The notes under the pieces: generated by a model
The model's database searches: none
What the model saw: only the letters and a program-made list of their open reading frames with translations
Told to the model about the DNA's origin: nothing
Made by a program: the position numbers and the translations under genes
DNA from: Candidatus Auribacterota bacterium
GTDB taxonomy: Bacteria; Auribacterota; JAFGBW01; JAFGJP01
Length of the DNA: 64,000 nucleotides
Direction of reading: 5' to 3'
NCBI GenBank assembly: GCA_023144635.1
Contig: JAGLFH010000021.1
Span: 93,380 to 157,379, forward strand
Part shown: one piece after another, positions 8,898-15,854 of the stretch
How the letters are laid out: the number at the start of each line of letters is the position of its first letter
Position numbering within the stretch: position 1 is the first letter of the stretch

Positions 8898-10040
8898 ATG
8901 CAAAAACAAATACCTTTTTTTAGAGCATTCCTTACAGGTGATGAGTTGAAAAATGTAAAACGTGTACTAGACAGCCATTGGCTTACAACAGGAATTGAGA
9001 CAAAAGCTTTTGAAAAAGAATTTTGCAGGTTTACAGGAGCAAAATATGCTGTTGGTCTTAATTCCTGCACAGCGGCCTTACACCTTTCATTGATTGCTCT
9101 TGGAATAAAAAAAGATGATGTTGTAATAACAACTCCTTTCACCTTTGCTTCAACAGCTAATGTAATAGAACATATGAATGCATCTTTGCGTTTTGTTGAT
9201 GTAAATGAAGATGATTTTACAATTGATCTTGATAAAGCAGAAAAAGTGCTTTCTTCTAAAGTAAAGGCAGTTATTCCCGTACATTATGCCGGAAGCGTAT
9301 GTGATCTTGAAAGATTAGAAAAGATGTGTAAGTCTAAAAAAGTAAAAATAATTCAGGATTCTGCGCATTGCATAGAAGGTAAATGGAATGGAAAACATGT
9401 GTCTAATTATGGAGATACCACCTGTTATAGTTTCTATGCTACAAAAAACATCACTACAGGTGAAGGCGGTATGGTAACTTCAAAGAACAGCTCATTAATG
9501 GAAAAAATACGAATTCTTTCTCTTCACGGACTAAGCAAAAATGCTTGGTCGCGATATTCAAAAAAAGGTAATGCTTTTTACCAGATAATTTATCCCGGAT
9601 TTAAGTACAACATGTTTGATGTTCAGGCTGCAATCGGAAGAGCGCAGCTAAAAAAAATAAGTGTGATGCGCAAAATGCGAAAAAAAGTAGATGCTTTATA
9701 CCGTAAAACTTTAAGTGATATCGATGGCATCCGCTTTCAAAAAACTATAAAACAGGTAACTCATGCACACCATCTTTTTGTTGTTGATCTTAATACCCGG
9801 AAAAGTAAGATAAAAAGAACAAAATTAATGGAAATCTTATCAATGAACAATATTGCCTACAGTGTTCACTTTACATCCCTCCACCTTCACCCTTATTACA
9901 AAAACAAATATAAATTTAAACCAAACGACTTTCCTGTTGCTAATCGCCTTTCACGTGAGATTATTTCGCTTCCTTTTTTTGCGGAGATGCAGGAGGAGGA
10001 TGTTGTTCGGGTAGCTAAATGCTTCAAAAAAGCTAGGTGA
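8898..10040 (+). CDS. DegT/DnrJ/EryC1/StrS-family sugar aminotransferase
   Basis: A 380-residue PLP enzyme of the type making 4-amino or 3-amino nucleotide sugars (PseC, ArnB, DesV-like). Visible features are the N-terminal L.SHWLTTG motif (about 25-32), N-S-C-T-A-A-L phosphate-binding turn (55-61), D154 in QDSAH for the pyridine nitrogen, and the Schiff-base lysine K183 in YATKNITTGEGGM. The start ATG follows CCGGAG at good spacing. It is the last gene of the 2609-10040 cassette, separated by 46 bases from the DUF115 gene. Its TGA stop lies inside the left arm of a 126-base inverted-repeat element. Confidence 0.88.
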   Translation: MQKQIPFFRAFLTGDELKNVKRVLDSHWLTTGIETKAFEKEFCRFTGAKYAVGLNSCTAALHLSLIALGIKKDDVVITTPFTFASTANVIEHMNASLRFVDVNEDDFTIDLDKAEKVLSSKVKAVIPVHYAGSVCDLERLEKMCKSKKVKIIQDSAHCIEGKWNGKHVSNYGDTTCYSFYATKNITTGEGGMVTSKNSSLMEKIRILSLHGLSKNAWSRYSKKGNAFYQIIYPGFKYNMFDVQAAIGRAQLKKISVMRKMRKKVDALYRKTLSDIDGIRFQKTIKQVTHAHHLFVVDLNTRKSKIKRTKLMEILSMNNIAYSVHFTSLHLHPYYKNKYKFKPNDFPVANRLSREIISLPFFAEMQEEDVVRVAKCFKKAR

Positions 10041-10159
10041 GCGGGAATACAGAATCTTCTTCGTTGCACTTCAGTCTCGTATTCGTCGTCGTATAAATTA
10101 ATACGACTTCCTCATGCTCGCTTCGTGCGTCTTGAATCTTCAGCATTCCCACTCACCTA
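10034..10159. repeat. 126-bp imperfect palindromic element with 15-bp terminal inverted repeats
   Basis: TAGGTGAGCGGGAAT at 10034-10048 pairs with ATTCCCACTCACCTA at 10145-10159 with one mismatch. An inner 7-bp pair (GTCGTAT 10088-10094 / ATACGAC 10101-10107) shares nearly the same centre. The element is GC-richer than its surroundings and overlaps the last codons of the aminotransferase gene. It could be a MITE-like insertion or a large terminator/attenuator hairpin. No transposase is nearby. Confidence 0.65.
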
Positions 10160-10229
10160 ATATATGTGTCTTCTGCTTTTCAAGCAGCTAATACCTGTAA
10201 GTTACAAGCACATGTGCGAGAATTGTGCT

Positions 10230-10401
10230 AATAAAAGCAGTTATACGCTATAAGTAATAAGCTGTAAGCTAGAACCAAACCCCTATGATCCTTTTTATCT
10301 GCGCAAATCTGCGTCCAATTTTCTTTTCTCTGTGTTCTCGGTGCTCTCTGTGGCAAAATCTAAATTATCAGCGATATGTCCGCCGTAGCCTTGGCGAAGG
10401 C
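10230..10401. repeat. Intergenic patchwork of short periodic and palindromic repeats
   Basis: This non-coding stretch contains a run of ATAAG/GTAAGC words (about 10238-10271), ATCTGCG twice at a 9-base period (10298, 10307), CTCTGTG/CTCGGTG/CTCTGTG at a 9-base period (10328, 10337, 10346), and a GCCTT-GGCG-AAGGC hairpin (10388-10401). From memory these words are common as dispersed intergenic repeats in unrelated bacteria. No open frame with a ribosome binding site was seen between 10041 and 10418. Confidence 0.55.
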
Positions 10402-10418
10402 TGAAGCGCTCTATTACT

Positions 10419-12113
10419 TTATTTTTCAAGATTGTGTTTGATCTTTATTCCGAAAGATTCAGCTTTATTAAGATCAGCTTGATATTTTTCAATTTCATCT
10501 TTATGAAAATATACTAAGGCTCTATTAAAATAAGCTTCTCCGTACGCAGGGTTGATCTTTAGAGCCTTATTATAATCAGAAATAGCTTGGTCCATTTCCC
10601 CTTTTAAAAAGAAAAGGTTTGCTCTAGTGTTGTATGCTTCTGCAAGATCAGGTTTATAATAAATAGATTTATTGATGTCAGCTAATGCCTTATCCAATAG
10701 TCCTTTCGATCGATATGAAATAGACCGGTTAATATAAACTTGTGCATAATCAGGCTTTAATTTAATGGCTCGTGTGTAATCTGCAATAGCTAGATCAAGA
10801 TCACCTTTCATGTAATAAAAAAGGCCACGGCTTAGATATGGTCTTGATTTGTTTGGGGATTTTTTAATTACATCATTCCAAAGAGAAAAAGGAGTCTTCC
10901 ATATATTGTTTCTCATATAAGTCATTATTGATAAAATAGAAATTATTAAGACTAAACTTGATAACAATAATTTCTTATGCTTTTCAGACATTATGTAAAA
11001 AATACCGCAAACAAAAAAAATGATAAAGCCTATTGATGGTATATATAAGCGATGTTCAAAGATAACATCTTTTATAGGAATGATACTTGACTCTGGCAAA
11101 AGACTTATAAAAAACCAAAAAATCCCAAAGGAAAGCATTTTATATTTAATTTTAAATTTAAAAGCAAAAAATAGAATAAAGATTATAGCTGTTAAGCTAA
11201 GTACTGCATTTAGTTGAAGACAAGTTTTTATGAGAGGGTAATTGTAATCCAAGTTTTGGTTAACAGGAAAGAAAAGAATCCTTATGTAAGTAATTATTAC
11301 GCGAAATTGTGTAAGCAGGTAATGTATCGGTTGAATCATTGCAGAAGATTCTGATGTTCTCGTCATGTTTGTAAAACTTATAGATTTTGTCATGATCATG
11401 GTCAAAGGCAAAAGAGATGCCACTCCAAAAAAAGGAATAAGAGCAATATATTTTCTTTTGATAAAAAACAATAATTCATACAGTAGTAACATCAAAGGTA
11501 AGGTTATAACCATCTCTTTGGAAAACATGGCAAATATAGCAGAAAAAAGAGATAAAACATAAAATTGTATAGATATCGCAGGCTGAATATCATTAATCCT
11601 GAGGAGTCTTGCTTTAACATAGAAAGCCATAGCTGAAATATAAAATAAACCTCCTAATGAGGTGGCTCTTTGGGTAATATAAGTAACACTTTCTATCTGG
11701 ACTGGATGAACAAGAAAGAGTACCCCACAAAAAAAAGCAATCAGATGGGCGTTTTTACTAAGCAAACTATTTTTCATTACTTTTGTGGAGAGAGTAAGAA
11801 AGATAAACCACCAGACCATGATAGAAGCTGTTAAGTGAATAAATAGGTTAATAACATGATAGCCAAATACATTCAGGTTATGAAAATGGTAATTAAAGGC
11901 AAATGATAAATATGTTAGGAACCGAGTCGGCCAAAATTTCCAGATTTCTTTAATGTTGTCGATATTCTTAATAGCAGTATTTCTAACAATAGAATTTGAG
12001 TCATCGAAGTTAAAAGAACAATCCAAACTATTTGAATAAATAATAATTCCCAAAATTATAATAAAAAAAATGACCTGTTTTCTATAAGATATTATTTGAA
12101 AATATTTTAACAT
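10419..12113 (-). CDS. TMTC-like GT-C membrane protein with C-terminal TPRs
   Basis: A 564-residue protein. The N-terminal 395 residues contain about ten hydrophobic segments. The first loop has FNFDDSNSIVRN (about 32-43), the acidic-pair motif of TMTC/GT-C O-mannosyltransferase-like proteins, followed by TRFLTYLSFAFNYHF. The EHRLYIPSIGF motif (about 350-360) precedes the last membrane segments, and about four to five TPRs occupy roughly 425-560. Members are thought to glycosylate secreted proteins from polyprenyl-linked sugars; this is inferred here. It is a paralogue of the proteins at 1-897 and 61816-63579. No Shine-Dalgarno sequence is visible before its ATG. Confidence 0.8.
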   Translation of the reverse strand: MLKYFQIISYRKQVIFFIIILGIIIYSNSLDCSFNFDDSNSIVRNTAIKNIDNIKEIWKFWPTRFLTYLSFAFNYHFHNLNVFGYHVINLFIHLTASIMVWWFIFLTLSTKVMKNSLLSKNAHLIAFFCGVLFLVHPVQIESVTYITQRATSLGGLFYISAMAFYVKARLLRINDIQPAISIQFYVLSLFSAIFAMFSKEMVITLPLMLLLYELLFFIKRKYIALIPFFGVASLLPLTMIMTKSISFTNMTRTSESSAMIQPIHYLLTQFRVIITYIRILFFPVNQNLDYNYPLIKTCLQLNAVLSLTAIIFILFFAFKFKIKYKMLSFGIFWFFISLLPESSIIPIKDVIFEHRLYIPSIGFIIFFVCGIFYIMSEKHKKLLLSSLVLIISILSIMTYMRNNIWKTPFSLWNDVIKKSPNKSRPYLSRGLFYYMKGDLDLAIADYTRAIKLKPDYAQVYINRSISYRSKGLLDKALADINKSIYYKPDLAEAYNTRANLFFLKGEMDQAISDYNKALKINPAYGEAYFNRALVYFHKDEIEKYQADLNKAESFGIKIKHNLEK

Positions 12114-12456
12114 AATCAGTACTATGTAATTATTGAATTTCCTTTGAAATAATATTTTATCACTAACGATAACTTAAAACAATTTTATTTAAAATTGGTA
12201 AGAAATTTCTCATTATTATTTTTAATTAGAATAATGATCTTGTTGGAAATCAAGAAATCATTGTTAAAGTATTCCTTAAGTTAACTAATAATTATTAACT
12301 ACTTTCTTATTAGTTTGACTGATGTTTTACAATAATTGCGTGATCAGCACGCCATAAGTCTGAAATCTTGTGCTTTTATAATATAATCCTTAATTTTAGG
12401 CACTTTTAACTTCAAACTTTTTACTTTCTTCTATTCTTTATAGTATAATCTTTATT
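12114..12456. other. Intergenic region between divergent genes, no gene seen
   Basis: 343 bases of very AT-rich DNA between two divergent start codons. It holds two short inverted repeats (a CATTATT/AATAATG pair near 12211-12236 and an AACTAATAA/TTATTAGTT pair near 12283-12315) and degenerate TTTTAACTT/ACTTTTTACTTT words near 12400-12430. The right end carries the radical SAM promoter. No small frame with a ribosome binding site was found. Confidence 0.45.
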
Positions 12457-12459
12457 ATG
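12421..12459 (+). promoter_or_regulatory. Promoter giving a probable leaderless transcript
   Basis: A perfect TATAAT at 12444-12449 lies 17 bases after a weak -35 (TTACTT, 12421-12426). The expected transcription start falls at about 12456-12457, on the ATG of the radical SAM gene. No Shine-Dalgarno sequence precedes that ATG, which agrees with leaderless translation. Confidence 0.5.
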
Positions 12460-13740
12460 ATAAATTATCCTAATCTGTTATATGCTGATGCAAAAGGGAA
12501 TGTTTTTGATGATCCAGGGTTTTCTATGGCTGTTTTTGACGGCAAAGATATTATGAAACCCCACAAAGACCTATTAATTCCATTACCAGATTACAGCCAG
12601 CTTTTTACTGTACCAAATTGCAATCCTATAGGCTGGAATAAAAGCAAAAAAAAGTTTGATACAGCTAATAAGATGAATGCTGTGTCTGCTTTTCTAACGC
12701 CCGGATATATTAGGCTTTATCATCCTGCATATAGCGAAAAAAAAGATTATACGCTTCCTCTCTGGGCTTACAGTGCGGTCGGATTCTTAGTTGATAAATA
12801 TTATGCGCCTGCTATATTAATAGATGATTGTAATAGGTGGAATCCTAAAAATTACGATGACCGTACATTAGTACCTGAAATAAATAAGTTTAAAAAGAAG
12901 TATAAAACTAACCGATTGATAAAACATTTATCAAATTGTGCTGTAAATTATCACTGTTTTGCCGCTAAAAACCTTTTCTTACAAAGATGGGAAGCTCCGC
13001 TTCCTGTAAGCAGAGGATGTAACTCCCAGTGTCTCGGGTGTATATCAAAGCAGGAAAAAGGTGCTTTTAAGGCATCACACGATAGGATTTCTTTTAAACC
13101 AAGTGTGAAAGAAATAGTAGAGATAGCTGTTCCTCACCTTAATACAGCGCAGGAGGCAATAGTAAGTTTCGGTCAAGGGTGTGAAGGTGAGCCGTTAACT
13201 GAATATAAGCTGATAAATGATGCAATAATTGAGATTAGAAAAAATACAACGAATGGCATTATCCATCTTAATACAAACGGGTATTGTCCTGAAAAGGTAA
13301 GTATGCTGATAGATGCCGGACTTGATTCTATAAGAATATCATTATCAAGCGCACGTGAGGCGCTGTATAACGCATATTATCAACCTAAAGACTATAAATT
13401 TAAGGATGTAATAGATTGCATAGCTATGTGCTCTAAACGAGGCATATATACGACCATAAACTACCTTGTGTTTCCTGGAATAACAGATGAGGCGGATGAA
13501 TGGAAATCTTTAAAAGAAATTATTGTAAAAACAAAACCACACCTTATTCATTTTAAAAACCTTAATATTGATCCTCATTTTTATCTTAAAAAGATGAAAG
13601 AAGCAGGAGGTGGCAGATCCAAGCTAATAGGAATTTATAGAGTGATCGAAAATATACAAAAACAATTTAATAGAATAAAGCTTGGTTACTTTAACAAATC
13701 AAAAAAAGAGATAGAAGAACATCTAAAGACTTACCGGTAG
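12457..13740 (+). CDS. Radical SAM protein
   Basis: A 427-residue protein with the [4Fe-4S] cluster motif C188-x3-C192-x2-C195 (CNSQCLGC), then a FGQGCEGEPL segment matching the GGE-type SAM motif, and HLNTNGYCPEKV and SIRISLSSA strands of the partial TIM barrel. The N-terminal 180 residues form an unassigned domain that has cysteines at 55, 125, 161 and 167. The family generates 5'-deoxyadenosyl radicals; the substrate here is unknown. The closest style is the uncharacterised radical SAM proteins annotated as MoaA/NifB-related. It is transcribed alone and converges with the gene ending at 13768. Confidence 0.82.
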   Translation: MINYPNLLYADAKGNVFDDPGFSMAVFDGKDIMKPHKDLLIPLPDYSQLFTVPNCNPIGWNKSKKKFDTANKMNAVSAFLTPGYIRLYHPAYSEKKDYTLPLWAYSAVGFLVDKYYAPAILIDDCNRWNPKNYDDRTLVPEINKFKKKYKTNRLIKHLSNCAVNYHCFAAKNLFLQRWEAPLPVSRGCNSQCLGCISKQEKGAFKASHDRISFKPSVKEIVEIAVPHLNTAQEAIVSFGQGCEGEPLTEYKLINDAIIEIRKNTTNGIIHLNTNGYCPEKVSMLIDAGLDSIRISLSSAREALYNAYYQPKDYKFKDVIDCIAMCSKRGIYTTINYLVFPGITDEADEWKSLKEIIVKTKPHLIHFKNLNIDPHFYLKKMKEAGGGRSKLIGIYRVIENIQKQFNRIKLGYFNKSKKEIEEHLKTYR

Positions 13741-13767
13741 TTTTTATTACTATTTTTGAAATGTATT

Positions 13768-15807
13768 TTAAGGAATCTCATATACAAAACAATTTTTTGT
13801 CTTAAATAAAGGTTTTGAATTTATAATAATATTGTCAAGATTATCATTTTTCATTTTATTATATTCCTCTTTGCTTAAAACTAAAAAACGGATATTCATT
13901 TTTTTTATGATCAATTCTATTTCTTTTTTAGAATAAGCAGAGCAATTATATAGCTTTTTACCTTTAAACCCTTTTTTACTTATGGCTGTGAGCCTAAGGG
14001 GTGTCATAAATACTTTTGAAAGTGACGGTGATGTATAAAAAGAATAGCTTTTAAATTTACTGTGGTATGGACTGAATTCTTTCAAATATGCAATGTTACC
14101 AATTTTTTTTGACTGATCAAGAAGGCGTGCTGAGATGTATCCATATCCTGATACATCTTTAAGAAAAGATTCTTTTTCAAATTGTCCTGTTATTTTCAGG
14201 AAGAGATAAGACGGATGCAGGCATTGGATGATTGTTATAATGTTTATAGCCATGCTGATGATTATTGAGAATAAAAGTATTTTTTTAAAATACTGAACTC
14301 CATCCGGAAAAAGGCTGTTCGTTAAAATTACCCCTAAAGGAATAGAGAGCAATGCTATAACAGGAAAAAGAAATCTTCCAAAGTGCGGCATAAAAATAAA
14401 CCAAAATAAAGTGCAGAAAGGTATAATTATGACAGATAGTGTAAAAAGAAGAGATCTTTTTTTACGATATTCCACTATAAGAAGTGGCAGAAGAATTAAA
14501 AATAAAGGACCGAATCCTACAGCGTGGTCAAGTGTAGAAAATGATTTATAATCAAATGTTAAATGAAAAGGAAGCAATAAAAGATCTTTAATCGAACGAC
14601 CATATCCTTTTGAGAAATAGAACTGTTTTGTTATAGTGTAATCTACAAGAGAATTCCAATTGTCTATTTTTAAAGCTGATGCAAGGACCGGATATACAGG
14701 ATCTCCTGTGAGAATAAAATTTCTTAAATAAAACGGCAGAGCTATCAAAACAAAAAGAAAAATGATTAAAATAAGTTTTTTTGCAGAAGGTAAGACCTTT
14801 TGTTTTGCTCTTTTAGAGAGTAAGATAATACATAAAATATATGAGAGAACAAACATGATAGTGCTATGATGTGATGTTAAAAGAAAAAACACACAGGCAC
14901 TAAGAGACAAAAGATCTTTTGTCTCTCCCTTTTGTAAATAGTCAAACAAAAAATTAAATGATGCCAGAAAAAAGACTATGATCCCGGATGTTATAAAAGC
15001 AGTTGAAGAATAAAAAGCAATTACAGGAGTAATAGAAAAAATACATGCAGAAGTAATTGCTGCTTTTTGAGAAAATTCCTTTCTTGCTATTTTATATATG
15101 AGAATAACCGATAAAATATTCAAAAAACAGTGAAATAATTTAGGTATTTGATCGCCAAACAGAAACATTATGTAAGTGTATAGTAATTCGATGCTAATGG
15201 GAAATACTGTGTATGGGTTTTCAATGTCTATTGCAATGCTTTTTTGTTCAATAAACCTTTTTGGATTAAGAAGATGATAACCTATCTCATCAGAAAAATA
15301 AGGTGGGTAGGAGGATGCTATAAAAGTTATAATAATTGTTGTGAGTATAAGAAAGATAAGAAAAATGCTTATACCATTTAACTTGGAGAAGGAGGCGTTA
15401 AAATCTTTGAAAGCATTTAATAAAATCTGTTTTCTTCTATGTAAGTGATAAAAAAAAGAAAGAATACCTATTGTAAATATTATTAAAATTAATGGAAATA
15501 TTAAGATCTTAAAAAGTCCTAAAAAGAAAAGTGATTGCGATACAATAATGCTTCCGAATAAAAAAGAACTAATAATGGAAAAATGAATAATATCTTTTTT
15601 AATCCTAAAAACAAACGGAAACCCGATTCCTAGAATAGATATTATTACAAGTATTAATAATAATGTATTTATAACAAATCCAATGACGGATTGAATAAAT
15701 GTATTAAAAAAAATATCATTGTAATAGTATAAAATAAAAATAGAGAGTGATGCTAATAAAGAGACTTTAACCGCTGTTTTTTTATGCTGATCAAATAAAG
15801 TTGGCAT
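13768..15807 (-). CDS. Large GT39-like membrane glycosyltransferase
   Basis: A 679-residue polytopic protein with about 13 hydrophobic segments. After four N-terminal segments, the loop YFSDEIGYHLLNPKRF (about 170-185) carries the D-E..Y motif typical of catalytic residues in PMT_2/GT39-like enzymes. Near 355-375 a RNFILTGDPVYPVL motif is characteristic of this large membrane family of glycan modifying proteins. The C-terminal 130 residues are soluble and presumably periplasmic. It starts 47 bases from the divergent gene at 15855; a TACAAT/TATAAT cluster lies within about 20 bases of its ATG and no Shine-Dalgarno is visible. The acceptor and donor are unknown. Confidence 0.72.
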   Translation of the reverse strand: MPTLFDQHKKTAVKVSLLASLSIFILYYYNDIFFNTFIQSVIGFVINTLLLILVIISILGIGFPFVFRIKKDIIHFSIISSFLFGSIIVSQSLFFLGLFKILIFPLILIIFTIGILSFFYHLHRRKQILLNAFKDFNASFSKLNGISIFLIFLILTTIIITFIASSYPPYFSDEIGYHLLNPKRFIEQKSIAIDIENPYTVFPISIELLYTYIMFLFGDQIPKLFHCFLNILSVILIYKIARKEFSQKAAITSACIFSITPVIAFYSSTAFITSGIIVFFLASFNFLFDYLQKGETKDLLSLSACVFFLLTSHHSTIMFVLSYILCIILLSKRAKQKVLPSAKKLILIIFLFVLIALPFYLRNFILTGDPVYPVLASALKIDNWNSLVDYTITKQFYFSKGYGRSIKDLLLLPFHLTFDYKSFSTLDHAVGFGPLFLILLPLLIVEYRKKRSLLFTLSVIIIPFCTLFWFIFMPHFGRFLFPVIALLSIPLGVILTNSLFPDGVQYFKKILLFSIIISMAINIITIIQCLHPSYLFLKITGQFEKESFLKDVSGYGYISARLLDQSKKIGNIAYLKEFSPYHSKFKSYSFYTSPSLSKVFMTPLRLTAISKKGFKGKKLYNCSAYSKKEIELIIKKMNIRFLVLSKEEYNKMKNDNLDNIIINSKPLFKTKNCFVYEIP

Positions 15808-15854
15808 TTTATTATATTATTGTATTTAGTACATTAAATTAATATTATTTACTA

